Shown here: positions 16,404-25,183 of the stretch, one piece after another
Layout of the letters: every line of letters begins with the position of its first letter
Numbering within the stretch: position 1 is the first letter of the stretch
Source of the DNA: Ruminococcus sp. UBA4350
Lineage (GTDB): Bacteria; Bacillota; Clostridia; Oscillospirales; Ruminococcaceae
Direction: 5' to 3'
Assembly: GCA_002394125.1 (NCBI GenBank)
Contig: DGSY01000121.1
Location: 1-44,192 of the forward strand
Length of the DNA stretch: 44,192 nucleotides
Made by a program: the position numbers and the translations under genes
Notes under the pieces: generated by a model
The model's database searches: none
Told to the model about the DNA's origin: nothing
Seen by the model: only the letters and a program-made list of their open reading frames with translations

Positions 16404-16442
16404 TGTCTGCTGCCGGAAACACGCGGCAGCAGACATTTTATT
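16404..16442 (+). terminator. Strong intrinsic terminator of the first GH9 gene
   Basis: TGTCTGCTGCC (16404-16414) pairs perfectly with GGCAGCAGACA (16425-16435) and is followed by TTTTATTT. Confidence 0.92.
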
Positions 16443-16460
16443 TCAGGGGAGGTTCAAATT

Positions 16461-17546
16461 ATGAGTACGATCGAACAGATTCAGGCGCTCCGCAATGAAG
16501 CCTCGCGCATCGGCGTTTTCTTCCCGATGATCGCGGAAACGGAGATCCTCGGCGAGCCGGATACACTTCATGCGCGGCCGATCGCAAGCCGCAGAGTGCT
16601 GTGTATGCAGTCCGGCAGCGATGCAGATGCTGACGGCGCACCGACCGCCGAGACACTCGCCCGCTATGTAGAAGCAGTGAGGAAGCAGCAGTACGGCATT
16701 GTCTGGCTGGAACCCTGCGCAGTCAGCGCAGAGGCACGCAGATGCGAGCATTCTCTGGTATTATGCGAGAAGAATGCCGAGGCATTCCGCCGGCTGACCG
16801 AGGGAATCAGCAAGGCATCCGAGGATGCTTTCGGTACGATCCCGGTCATTGTCGCACTGCTTGATCACGCGGGACATCATGCGCTCACGCCGGTCTCGAT
16901 TGAAACGAGCAAAGCACTCCCGACCGATGCAAAGCTGCTGACGGACGATGAAATGACGCAGATCGTTCTGCAATGCGCGGAGGCTTCAAAGGCGGCAGTC
17001 ACAGCCGGCTGCGGCGGGATCGCGCTGAATGCAGCAGACCGGAATCTGTTCGGCGAAAGCCTTGCGGCTTTCCACAGAGACGGCAAATTCGGCGGCGATT
17101 TCGATGACCGCACACGCTTTGTCCGCGACTGCTATACCGCGATGAAAATGCTGACCGGCGAGCGTCTGTTCTATACGATCCGGCTCTGTCTGAGTGACGG
17201 CATCGCGCAGCCGGACGGTTGGGGCATGGCCTTTGAGGATCTCAGCGCTCCCGACCTCTATGAGCCTGCGCTGCTGCTGAAAATCCTGCAAACACTTTAC
17301 GGCGTGAAGCTGGTGCTTTGCAGCATCGGCATTCCGGATATCAACTGGATGCTTTTGCCGGAGCGCGAAAGCAATCTGATCCGATACAGCCGGCTCTGCA
17401 CCTGTACGGCCATGCTGGACAGCGATATGCAGCAGAATGTGCAGCTGATTCTGCCGGAGCTGGATGCGGAGGATGTGCCGTTTTCAACTCTCGCAGCGGG
17501 CATGATAAAGGGCGAATTTGCGTCATTTGCAGGATATGTAGGATGA
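16461..17546 (+). CDS. Divergent NADH:flavin oxidoreductase (Old Yellow Enzyme-like) protein
   Basis: The 361-residue protein has the layout of an Old Yellow Enzyme TIM barrel. A central block ASKAAVTAGCGGIALN, then FGGDFDDRTRFVRDCYTAMK, corresponds to the family's A..AGFDGVEIH ... YGGSLENR.RF segment. The usual HAAHGYL and SP..N.R..YGG residues are changed (NAADRNLFGES ... GKFGGDF), so the substrate-binding histidines appear to be lost and the protein may not be an active ene-reductase. There is no C-terminal 4Fe-4S or second flavin domain. GGGGAGG precedes the ATG. It sits just after a strong terminator, so it either has a cryptic promoter or depends on read-through; 44 bases downstream begins rqcH. 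Confidence 0.6.
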   Translation: MSTIEQIQALRNEASRIGVFFPMIAETEILGEPDTLHARPIASRRVLCMQSGSDADADGAPTAETLARYVEAVRKQQYGIVWLEPCAVSAEARRCEHSLVLCEKNAEAFRRLTEGISKASEDAFGTIPVIVALLDHAGHHALTPVSIETSKALPTDAKLLTDDEMTQIVLQCAEASKAAVTAGCGGIALNAADRNLFGESLAAFHRDGKFGGDFDDRTRFVRDCYTAMKMLTGERLFYTIRLCLSDGIAQPDGWGMAFEDLSAPDLYEPALLLKILQTLYGVKLVLCSIGIPDINWMLLPERESNLIRYSRLCTCTAMLDSDMQQNVQLILPELDAEDVPFSTLAAGMIKGEFASFAGYVG

Positions 17547-17590
17547 TTTAACTAATAATTGCATCACGATAACGAAAAGGGGAGTGGACA

Positions 17591-19348
17591 ATGGCACTCG
17601 ACGGCGCATTTCTGCACTGTATCGCGGAGGAACTGAATTCGCTGATCGGAACGCGCATTGACAAGATCTATCAGCCCGGACGGGATGAGCTTGTGCTGTC
17701 ATTCCGCGGGAAGGGCGGGGCAGTCCGCGTACTGTTTTCAGTCTCCGCAGATGCCGCGCGTGTGCATATCACGCAGACATCACCGGAGAATCCCGCACAG
17801 CCGCCGATGTTCTGTATGCTGCTGCGGAAGCATCTGAGCGGCGGCAAGCTCGAAGCAATCGAACAGGACGGTCTGGAGCGCATTCTGCGGCTGAAGATCC
17901 GCGCAAATAACGAAATGGGCGATTCGATCCTGCTGACGCTGGTCTGCGAGATCATGGGACGGTTTTCAAATGTGATTCTCGTGAATGAGCACGGCCGGAT
18001 CGTGGACAGCCTTCGCCGTGTCGATGAAGACATTTCTCGCGTCCGGCTGGTGCTGCCGGCTATGGAATATGCCTCGCCGCCGCGTGAACCGCGCATCTGC
18101 CTGCTTGACTGCAAAGATGACGAGATCGCGCAGCGCCTTGCGGATTGTCCGGCCGGTGCGCTCTCGAAAACAGTCATCCGGTTATTCGAGGGCATTTCTC
18201 CGATCGTAGCGCGTGAATGGGAATTCTATACCGGCCGCGGCGATGCAGTATCCGTTCCGCTGGATGAAACACAGCTTTCGCGGTTCCTGTTTGCAGTGCA
18301 TCAGACACAGCAAATGCTGCGCGATCCGGCAGAACTCTGCTTCACATCCGTGCGCACAAAGGAAGGCCAGCTCAAGGACTTTTCTTTCATGCGCATTGCG
18401 CAGTACGGCGCATTCATGGTCACTGCGGAATTTGATTCCGCAAGCGCACTGCTTGACGCATTCTATGCGCAGCGCGACAGGTTCACGCGGATGCGCCAGC
18501 GTGCAAATGATCTGTTCCGGCTGCTCGCGAACACATCAGAGCGTATTGCCAAGCGCGTCGCGAATCAGAAGCAGGAGCTGATCGCCTGCGACAATATGGA
18601 GACAGACCGGCGCTGCGGTGATCTGATATCCGCGAATCTGTACCGCATCCAGCGCGGCGATTCGGCAGCAGTGATCGAGGATTTCTATCAGGAAAGCTGT
18701 CCGACGGTCAGCATCCCGCTGGATGTGCGCCTGACGCCGGCGCAGAATGCGCAGGCATACTATAAGAAATACCGAAAGGCCTGTACCGCCAAGAAGAAGC
18801 TGACGGAGCTGATCGCGGCGGGCGAATCTGAGCAGGAGTATATTGACAGCGTATTTGATGCGCTGACACGCGCAGAATGCGAATCAGATTTGGTGCAGCT
18901 CAGACAGGAGCTTTCCGAACAGGGATATCTGCGGCTGAACCGCAAGGCTGCCAAGCCGCCCAAGCCGATGCAGCCGTTCCATTTTGTTTCGAGCGACGGG
19001 CTGGATATCTTCGTCGGCAGAAACAATAAGCAGAATGACCAGCTGACACTGAAATTCGCGGAGAAATCTGATATCTGGCTGCATACACAGCAGGTTCACG
19101 GCGCGCACGTGATCCTCGTGACGAACGGTACGGCGCCGCCGGACAGATCTTTGGAGGAAGCTGCGATGCTTGCGGCGTATCACAGCAAGGGCAGAGATTC
19201 CGCACAGGTCAAGGTGGATTACTGCATGGCGAAATTTGTGAAGAAGCCTGCGGGTGCAAGGCCGGGCATGGTGATTTACACAAATTATCAGACAGCATTT
19301 GTCACGCCGGACGCGGCGCTCTGTGAAAAACTGCGTGTCACGGAATAA
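17591..19348 (+). CDS. rqcH: Ribosome quality control protein RqcH (NFACT family)
   Basis: The 585-residue protein is a full-length NFACT protein (Rqc2/RqcH, formerly called fibronectin-binding protein). The NFACT-N domain (about 1-180) opens MALDGAFLHCIAEELN, followed by the helical middle region with coiled coils (about 280-440) and the NFACT-R domain (about 460-580) with FVGRNNKQNDQLTLKF, WLHTQQVHGAHVI and VDYCMAKFVKKPAGARPGMV. RqcH binds obstructed 50S subunits and adds C-terminal alanine tails to stalled nascent chains. The Asp-Arg pair important in the Bacillus protein (D97-R98) appears here as Glu-Arg (E96-R97 in DGLERI), a conservative change. AAAAGGGGAG lies ahead of the ATG. Confidence 0.93.
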   Translation: MALDGAFLHCIAEELNSLIGTRIDKIYQPGRDELVLSFRGKGGAVRVLFSVSADAARVHITQTSPENPAQPPMFCMLLRKHLSGGKLEAIEQDGLERILRLKIRANNEMGDSILLTLVCEIMGRFSNVILVNEHGRIVDSLRRVDEDISRVRLVLPAMEYASPPREPRICLLDCKDDEIAQRLADCPAGALSKTVIRLFEGISPIVAREWEFYTGRGDAVSVPLDETQLSRFLFAVHQTQQMLRDPAELCFTSVRTKEGQLKDFSFMRIAQYGAFMVTAEFDSASALLDAFYAQRDRFTRMRQRANDLFRLLANTSERIAKRVANQKQELIACDNMETDRRCGDLISANLYRIQRGDSAAVIEDFYQESCPTVSIPLDVRLTPAQNAQAYYKKYRKACTAKKKLTELIAAGESEQEYIDSVFDALTRAECESDLVQLRQELSEQGYLRLNRKAAKPPKPMQPFHFVSSDGLDIFVGRNNKQNDQLTLKFAEKSDIWLHTQQVHGAHVILVTNGTAPPDRSLEEAAMLAAYHSKGRDSAQVKVDYCMAKFVKKPAGARPGMVIYTNYQTAFVTPDAALCEKLRVTE

Positions 19349-19383
19349 CCGAATAACGAATGCGGACATATTTTGCGAAAAGT

Positions 19384-19414
19384 ACGCGGCTGTGTATGAT
19401 TTGCACAGCCGCGT
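19384..19414 (+). terminator. Hairpin after rqcH
   Basis: ACGCGGCTGTG (19384-19394) pairs perfectly with CACAGCCGCGT (19404-19414). The downstream T run is weak (TCACATTGGCTTATTTT). Confidence 0.65.
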
Positions 19415-19477
19415 TCACATTGGCTTATTTTCGGATATAATCAGTGTAACTACCTTCCATACATAAATAAGCGCCCT

Positions 19478-19511
19478 CTAATTGCACCAAATGTCGATTA
19501 GATGCAATTAG
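19478..19511. repeat. 9-bp inverted repeat of unknown role
   Basis: CTAATTGCA (19478-19486) and TGCAATTAG (19503-19511) form perfect arms 16 bases apart, in the 350-base gene-free stretch before the STAS gene. A second, shorter inverted repeat, TGCACA (19582-19587) with TGTGCA (19601-19606), ends 7 bases before that gene's -35 box. Either could be an operator; no transcript evidence is available. Nothing else is recognisable in 19415-19612. Confidence 0.4.
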
Positions 19512-19612
19512 CGATATAGAAAGTGTGTATTCCCCTGTTTTCGGGATCCTTCCGGCGGCTTTTTCTCCGGTCAGCACAATTTGCACAGCGCATATTTATT
19601 TGTGCATACCAC

Positions 19613-19641
19613 TTGACAACTATTCTGAATTGCTGTATAAT
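19613..19641 (+). promoter_or_regulatory. Consensus sigma-A promoter of the STAS gene
   Basis: TTGACA (19613-19618), 17 bases, TATAAT (19636-19641): a perfect match to consensus, with the start codon 61 bases downstream. Confidence 0.92.
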
Positions 19642-19701
19642 AGTAATCAGAAATATAGTCAGCCTATCAAATAAAAATCAAATTGCGAAAGGATGATTCT
19701 G

Positions 19702-19998
19702 ATGCAAGTGAATAAAACCAAAAAGGGCTCCGAGCTTTACGCCGCGATCGAAGGACGCGTTGATACCACGACTGCGCCGCAGCTCGACGCCGCGCTCAAG
19801 GATGAACTCAGCGACATTACCTGTCTGAAGCTTGATTTTGCAGCGGTGAATTATATTTCGTCCGCGGGACTTCGCGTTCTGCTCAGCCTGCACAAATCCA
19901 TGCTGCATAAGGGCGAAATGATCCTCCTCAATGTCAATCAGGATCTGATGGGCATTTTCGAGGTCACGGGATTCGTTGAGATTTTGAACATTCAATAA
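19702..19998 (+). CDS. STAS-domain anti-sigma factor antagonist
   Basis: The chosen ATG at 19702 is spaced correctly from AAAGGA (19688-19693), which overlaps an earlier ATG at 19693; 98 residues. It is a stand-alone STAS domain of the RsbV/SpoIIAA kind. The core LKLDFAAVNYISSAGLRVLLSLHK contains the phosphorylatable serine position (S53/S54). In such systems the unphosphorylated antagonist binds an anti-sigma kinase and frees a sigma factor. No kinase, phosphatase or sigma gene is near, so the partner lies elsewhere. It is monocistronic with its own strong promoter and a following hairpin. Confidence 0.92.
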   Translation: MQVNKTKKGSELYAAIEGRVDTTTAPQLDAALKDELSDITCLKLDFAAVNYISSAGLRVLLSLHKSMLHKGEMILLNVNQDLMGIFEVTGFVEILNIQ

Positions 19999-20021
19999 CA
20001 GCTGTCATACAGCAAAAATTT

Positions 20022-20049
20022 ACGCCTGCGGTCTTCCCTCCGCAGGCGT
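20022..20049 (+). terminator. Hairpin after the STAS gene
   Basis: ACGCCTGCGG (20022-20031) pairs with CCGCAGGCGT (20040-20049). The T tract is short (TCATGAT), so termination may be partial and pepD may share the upstream promoter. Confidence 0.6.
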
Positions 20050-20070
20050 TCATGATATCGGAGGTCTATT

Positions 20071-21495
20071 ATGAATCATTATCCGCAGCCGGAAGCTGTT
20101 TTCCGTTATTTCTCCGAGCTGGCCGCGATCCCGCACGGCTCCGGCAATACCGCAGGAATCCGCGCATGGCTCCTTTCCTGCGCCGGAAAGCTCGGCCTTG
20201 ATGCTGAATCGGATTCTGCCGGCAATGTCATTATGCGCAAGGCCGCTTCGCCTGGCTATGAATCACATCCCCGCGTCATTTTGCAGGGGCATATGGACAT
20301 GGTCTGCGCAAAGCTGCCGGACTGCACCAAAAATATGGAAACCGAGGGGCTTGATCTCGTCTGGGGCGATGAATTTCTCTCCGCAGACGGCACAACGCTC
20401 GGCGGCGATGACGGCATTGCGCTTGCCTATGCGCTCGCGGTGCTGGAATCTGACGAGATCCCGCATCCGCCGCTGACTGCGATCTTTACGGTCGATGAGG
20501 AGACCGGCATGGACGGCGCAAACGGACTCTCCCCTGCTGCCCTCAACGGCAGATATCTCATCAACCTCGATTCCGAGGAGGAAGGCATTATCACGGTCGG
20601 CTGCGCAGGCGGCATTCGTGTGCATCTGCGCTATCCTATCTGCACGGAACCCGCAGAGGGTACTGCAATCCGGCTCACTGTCTCCGGTCTGACCGGTGGG
20701 CATTCCGGTGCGGAGATCCATAAGCCGCTGCTCAATGCCAATCTTGTGATGCTGCGGCTCCTGCGAAATACCCGTGTCATGTTCCGTCTCAGCGGATTCG
20801 ACGGCGGTCTGCGGGATAATGTCATCCCGACAGAATGTGAAGCGGACGTGATCTGTGCGCCCGGTGATGCAGAAAAACTTTGTGCTGAATGGAATGCGGA
20901 GACTGAAAGAATCCGCAGCGAACACCCGCAGGAAACCGGATTTACGCTGAAAACCGAAACGGTACAGCATTTCGGTCAGGCGCTTTCGTCAAAAGCGACC
21001 GCAGAACTGCTCCGGCAGCTTGCAATGCTCCCGAACGGCGTGCAGGCAATGGATCCGCGGCTCAATATGCCGCAGACCTCGCTGAATCTCGCGATTTTCA
21101 GGCTGCATGAGGATTCGTTCTCGGTCGATGCACTTCTGCGCAGCAGTGTCAATGAGGAACGTCTTGCGCTTGCGGAACGGCTCTGCAAGTTCGCTGAGAA
21201 TGCCGGCGGCAGTGCGGACACATCCGGCAGCTATCCGGCATGGGAATATCTTCCGGATACGGTACTGGAACACCGCGCATCTGCGGCATTTCAGGCGCTG
21301 ACCGGCAAAGCTCCGGTGATCCAGACCATTCATGCAGGACTGGAATGCGGTATCCTCGCGGCAAAGGCTCCGCAGCTTGAATGCATCTCGATCGGCCCCG
21401 ATCTGCTTGATATCCATACGCCGCGTGAACGGCTCAGTCTCGCATCGGCAAAGCTGACATGGGACTGGCTGCTCGCGATCCTCAAAGCGCTCTGA
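20071..21495 (+). CDS. pepD: Beta-Ala-His dipeptidase / aminoacyl-histidine dipeptidase (M20)
   Basis: The 474-residue protein is a full-length PepD of the M20 zinc peptidases. Metal and catalytic signatures are present in order: HMDMVC (H74, D76), LGGDDGIA (D113), the general base in DEETGM (E143/E144), LDSEEE (D167), and the C-terminal IHAGLECG histidine. The region between about 190 and 390 is the lid/dimerisation domain, with the GLTGGHSG segment. It hydrolyses Xaa-His and other dipeptides in the cytosol. ATCGGAGG precedes the ATG. No signal peptide is present. Confidence 0.95.
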   Translation: MNHYPQPEAVFRYFSELAAIPHGSGNTAGIRAWLLSCAGKLGLDAESDSAGNVIMRKAASPGYESHPRVILQGHMDMVCAKLPDCTKNMETEGLDLVWGDEFLSADGTTLGGDDGIALAYALAVLESDEIPHPPLTAIFTVDEETGMDGANGLSPAALNGRYLINLDSEEEGIITVGCAGGIRVHLRYPICTEPAEGTAIRLTVSGLTGGHSGAEIHKPLLNANLVMLRLLRNTRVMFRLSGFDGGLRDNVIPTECEADVICAPGDAEKLCAEWNAETERIRSEHPQETGFTLKTETVQHFGQALSSKATAELLRQLAMLPNGVQAMDPRLNMPQTSLNLAIFRLHEDSFSVDALLRSSVNEERLALAERLCKFAENAGGSADTSGSYPAWEYLPDTVLEHRASAAFQALTGKAPVIQTIHAGLECGILAAKAPQLECISIGPDLLDIHTPRERLSLASAKLTWDWLLAILKAL

Positions 21496-21537
21496 TTGCA
21501 GAATCATGACAAAATATGCGGAATTCCGTCAGAATGC

Positions 21538-21566
21538 TTGACAAATTGCCTCACATCATGTAAAAT
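21538..21566 (+). promoter_or_regulatory. Promoter of the clostripain-like gene
   Basis: TTGACA (21538-21543), 17 bases, TAAAAT (21561-21566), 38 bases upstream of the start codon. Confidence 0.85.
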
Positions 21567-21603
21567 AATATATAGTACTATTGATTCAAAGGAGGATCAG
21601 GAT

Positions 21604-23958
21604 ATGGATGACAATCGGCCTCATGGCAGAAAAAAGACATACGGCGGCCCGACCACCGGCGGATATAAGCGCGGAGACGGTCTCGGAACCGGCCCTGTCG
21701 GTTCTCAGGACGGTTACGCCGGCAGAAAAACCGGCAGCGGCAGCGTCGGAAAGCGTGCGGCAGCCGGCGGCGGCGGAACTATCCTGCTGCTTGTGATCGG
21801 TTTTATTCTGCTGAAAAGCTGCAGCGGCGGCGGAGCATTGAGTGATCTCGGCGGACTTGCCGAAAACTTCAGCGGTCTGCAAGGCGGTGAACTCCCCTAT
21901 CAGTCGCAGCAGAATGATACAGAATATGTCGCGCCCTCGGCGGAGCCTGTGAATACCAGTGTTGCATCCGGCTCGCGTGCGAAATACACGGAGATTCTCG
22001 GCAATAACAAGGATACCGTCACGCTGATGCTCTATGTCTGCGGCACCGACCTGGAATCCAAGAGCGGCATGGCATCCTCTGATTTGCAGGAGATCGCGTC
22101 CTCGCGCTACGGCGACAATGTCAATGTCATTGTCTATACCGGCGGCTGCAAGGGGTGGAAAACCTCCGGCATCAGCACGAGCGTCAACCAGATCTATCAG
22201 CTCACGGACGGCAAGCTGCGCACACTCGAAAAGGATATGGGCAATAAGGCCATGACCGATCCGGCGACGCTCTCCGAATTCATCCGCTACTGCGCGAAGA
22301 ATTTCCCCGCAAACCGCAATGACCTCATCTTCTGGGATCACGGCGGCGGCTCCGTCACCGGCTACGGCTATGACGAAAAGCTCCGCAACGGCGGTTCGAT
22401 GAGCCTCGCGGGTATCAGCAAGGCGCTCAGGGACGGCGGCGTAAAGTTTGATTTTGTCGGCTTCGATGCCTGCCTTATGGCGACTGCCGAGACTGCTCTG
22501 ATGCTCAATGATTATGCGGATTACATGGTCGCTTCTGAGGAGACTGAGCCGGGTATCGGCTGGTATTACACCGACTGGATGACCAAGCTCGGCAGCAACA
22601 CCTCCATTTCTACACTGGAGCTCGGCAAGAGCATCTGCGACGATTTCACATCTGCCTGCGCAAGAAGATGCCCCGGCCAGAAAACGACGCTCTCCGTCAT
22701 TGACCTCGCGGAATTTGCCAATACGGTTCCGTCGCAGCTCAGTGCATTTGCAGATTCGATCAGCAACAAGCTGACGAACAAGGAGTATCAGGATGTCTCC
22801 GATGCGCGCTATCATTCCAGAGAATTTGCAACCTCCTCGAAAATTGATCAGGTCGATCTCGTCGATCTCGCGATGAATATGAATACGGACGAGGGCAAAA
22901 AGCTCGCGGATGCGCTCCAGAAGGCTGTCAAATATAACCGCACATCCTCCAATATGACCAACGCCTACGGCGTTTCGATCTTCTTCCCGTACAAGCGTGC
23001 TTCCTATGTTGATCCGGCCTGCAAGACCTACAATCAGATCAACATGGATCAGTCCTATATCCGCTGCATCCAGCAGTTCGCAAGTCTTGAGACCAGCGGT
23101 CAGATCGCGGCAGGCGGCACCGGCTCCCCGCTCGAATCGCTGTTCGGCGGACTCTCCGGCGGTTCCTCCGGCAGCTCCGATATGATCGGTTCGCTGCTGA
23201 GCAGCTTCCTCGGCTCCGGCATGGCCGACGGCAGGAGCATCGAAGGGCTTGATTCCTCTAACATCGGCTTCATGAACGAGAATCCGCTCTCCGAATCCGA
23301 TACTGCCGAATATCTCTCGCTGCACTATTTTGATGCGAGTGCGCTGCACTGGACAGAATCGAACGGTCAGTATACCATGCCGCTGACAAGCGATCAGTGG
23401 AAAATGGTTCACAAGCTCGACAAGCAGGTGTTCTATGATGACGGCGAGGGCTATATTGATCTCGGCTGGGACAATGTTTTCCAGATCGACGATGACGGCA
23501 AACTGATCGCAGATACCGAGCGCGACTGGCTTGCGGTCAACGATCACCTCGTCACCTATTTCCACACGGATACGACGAAAAAAGGCGATGAATATATTGA
23601 TTACGGCTATATTCCGGCGCTGCTGAACGGCGACCGCGTCAAGCTGCTGGTAGAGTTCGATAATGCAAATCCTTCCGGACATATCGTCGGCGCTGAATTC
23701 GATTACATCAACAATGAGACCTACACCGCTGCGAAAAGCATGACTGAGCTGAATCCCGGCGATGAGCTGCAATTTGTCTGCGATTACTACGACTACAGCG
23801 AGAACTATGTTGATTCTTATATGCTCGGTGAGCCGATCACAGTTACGGATAACATGAAGATCACGAACGGCGCGGTCGGCGACGGCGCAATCAAGATCAT
23901 GTACCGCTTCACCGATATCTACAACAAGGAATACTGGTCCGAAGCGATCATGCAGTGA
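21604..23958 (+). CDS. Membrane-anchored clostripain-related cysteine peptidase (C11)
   Basis: The start is the ATG at 21604 after AAAGGAGGATCAGG; 784 residues. The N-terminus is a Gly/Lys/Arg-rich cytoplasmic tail of about 55 residues (GRKKTYGGPTTGGY ...), then one membrane segment (about 57-71, TILLLVIGFILLKSC), with no cleavable signal peptide. The C11 domain starts near residue 135 (TVTLMLYVCGTDLES) and carries the catalytic dyad H246 in WDHGGG and C290 in DACLM. A Gly/Ser-rich insert lies near residues 505-545, and the last 200 residues form a beta-rich region with SDQWKMVH and DWLAVNDHLV. The peptidase should face outwards and cut after Arg or Lys. It is the only gene of its transcript. 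Confidence 0.92.
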   Translation: MDDNRPHGRKKTYGGPTTGGYKRGDGLGTGPVGSQDGYAGRKTGSGSVGKRAAAGGGGTILLLVIGFILLKSCSGGGALSDLGGLAENFSGLQGGELPYQSQQNDTEYVAPSAEPVNTSVASGSRAKYTEILGNNKDTVTLMLYVCGTDLESKSGMASSDLQEIASSRYGDNVNVIVYTGGCKGWKTSGISTSVNQIYQLTDGKLRTLEKDMGNKAMTDPATLSEFIRYCAKNFPANRNDLIFWDHGGGSVTGYGYDEKLRNGGSMSLAGISKALRDGGVKFDFVGFDACLMATAETALMLNDYADYMVASEETEPGIGWYYTDWMTKLGSNTSISTLELGKSICDDFTSACARRCPGQKTTLSVIDLAEFANTVPSQLSAFADSISNKLTNKEYQDVSDARYHSREFATSSKIDQVDLVDLAMNMNTDEGKKLADALQKAVKYNRTSSNMTNAYGVSIFFPYKRASYVDPACKTYNQINMDQSYIRCIQQFASLETSGQIAAGGTGSPLESLFGGLSGGSSGSSDMIGSLLSSFLGSGMADGRSIEGLDSSNIGFMNENPLSESDTAEYLSLHYFDASALHWTESNGQYTMPLTSDQWKMVHKLDKQVFYDDGEGYIDLGWDNVFQIDDDGKLIADTERDWLAVNDHLVTYFHTDTTKKGDEYIDYGYIPALLNGDRVKLLVEFDNANPSGHIVGAEFDYINNETYTAAKSMTELNPGDELQFVCDYYDYSENYVDSYMLGEPITVTDNMKITNGAVGDGAIKIMYRFTDIYNKEYWSEAIMQ

Positions 23959-23962
23959 CAAA

Positions 23963-23990
23963 AAAGCACCCTGTTCCGGCAGGGTGCTTT
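23963..23990 (+). terminator. Terminator of the clostripain-like gene
   Basis: AAAGCACCCTG (23963-23973) pairs with CAGGGTGCTTT (23980-23990) around TTCCGG. The T run is just the arm end, so leakage into the next gene 19 bases later is possible. Confidence 0.8.
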
Positions 23991-24008
23991 CCCGTGGAAA
24001 GGAGCGCT

Positions 24009-24290
24009 ATGCTGCTGAAATATTATCTCATCATTCTGGGCGTGCTGAGCGCGTTCACATTTCTGATTTACGGCATGGACAAGAATGCCGCGAAAAAGGA
24101 TCTCTGGCGTACGCCCGAACGCCGGCTGCTGCTGTTCGGGTTCTGCGGCGGAGCTGTCGGCGCACTGCTCGGGATGCAGATTTTTCGCCATAAGACGCGG
24201 AAATGGTATTTCTGGGCGGTCAATCTGCTGGGCATTGCATGGCAGTCGGCGCTTGCCGTTTATCTGTTCGTAAACCGCGCATCTGCTTAA
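24009..24290 (+). CDS. DUF1294 membrane protein
   Basis: The ATG at 24009 after GGAAAGGAGC gives 93 residues. It has three membrane segments and the DUF1294 signature: LIYGMDKNAAKKDLWRTPERRLL, then FCGGAVGALLGMQIFRHKTRKWYF. Function is unknown. An upstream in-frame start inside the terminator is rejected. DegV begins 26 bases downstream. Confidence 0.9.
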   Translation: MLLKYYLIILGVLSAFTFLIYGMDKNAAKKDLWRTPERRLLLFGFCGGAVGALLGMQIFRHKTRKWYFWAVNLLGIAWQSALAVYLFVNRASA

Positions 24291-24316
24291 AAAATCTATC
24301 ATTTCGGAGGATTATC

Positions 24317-25165
24317 ATGTCTATTCATATTGTTGCCGACAGCACCTGTGACCTCAGCGAATCGCTGATCTCGCGCTTTCAGCTTACGGTGTTGCCGCTT
24401 TATGTCCGGCTCGGCACACACGAATACCGCGACGGGGTGGATATTCATTCTGCCGACATTTTCCGCTTTGTCGCTGCGAACGGCATTCTGCCGAAAACTG
24501 CCGCTGTCACAGTGGAGGATTTCGCGGATTGCTTTGCGGAAATCATGCACGCCGATCCCGATGCGGAAATCATCTGCATCACGATCAGCGCGAAATTCTC
24601 CGCCTGCTATCAGAATGCCTGCATCGCGGCGGACGACAATGAGCGCATCACTGTCATTGATTCGATGAATCTCTCGACCGGCTTCGGCCATGTCGTGCTG
24701 ACAGCGGCAGAGCTGGCCGCTGAGGGCGTCAGCCGCGCAGAGATCGCGGAAACGCTGCGCAGTGAGATTATCCCGAAGGTTGATGCCACATTCATCATCG
24801 ACCGGCTCGACTATCTGCATAAGGGCGGCAGATGCTCCGGTGTGGCTGCGCTCGGTGCGAATCTGCTGCGCCTGAAGCCTTGCATTACCGTCACGAACGG
24901 CGAAATGTCCGTCCTCAAAAAATACCGCGGCAGCTTCCTGCAATGCGTCCGGAGCTATGCCGCTGACCGTCTCGCGGAACCGGATTCGATCCGGAAGCAC
25001 CGCATTTTTATCACGCATACCGCAGAGCCGGAAGCCGTTGAGGAAGCAGCAAATGCGATCCGGAATGCAGCGGGATTTGAGGATATCGTTGAAACGCAGG
25101 CGGGCTGCACAGTCTCCAGTCATTGCGGGCCGAATACACTCGGCATCCTGTTCATCCGCAAATAA
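24317..25165 (+). CDS. DegV family fatty-acid-binding protein
   Basis: The ATG at 24317 follows CGGAGG; 282 residues. The N-terminal IVADSTCDLSESL motif, the middle SAKFSACYQNA lipid-binding segment and IDRLDYLHKGGR are all standard DegV/FakB. FakB proteins hold an acyl chain for phosphorylation by the kinase FakA; no fakA is in the window. The longer upstream frame overlaps the DUF1294 gene and has no ribosome binding site. Confidence 0.93.
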   Translation: MSIHIVADSTCDLSESLISRFQLTVLPLYVRLGTHEYRDGVDIHSADIFRFVAANGILPKTAAVTVEDFADCFAEIMHADPDAEIICITISAKFSACYQNACIAADDNERITVIDSMNLSTGFGHVVLTAAELAAEGVSRAEIAETLRSEIIPKVDATFIIDRLDYLHKGGRCSGVAALGANLLRLKPCITVTNGEMSVLKKYRGSFLQCVRSYAADRLAEPDSIRKHRIFITHTAEPEAVEEAANAIRNAAGFEDIVETQAGCTVSSHCGPNTLGILFIRK

Positions 25166-25183
25166 CACACAGAAAGAGGTCTT

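Noticed and set aside
21586..23961. A 791-codon open frame on the minus strand opposite the clostripain-like gene
   Set aside because: Antisense shadow of a high-GC gene: Cys/Arg/Ile-rich composition, no recognisable domain and no ribosome binding site, while the plus strand encodes a clear C11 peptidase.
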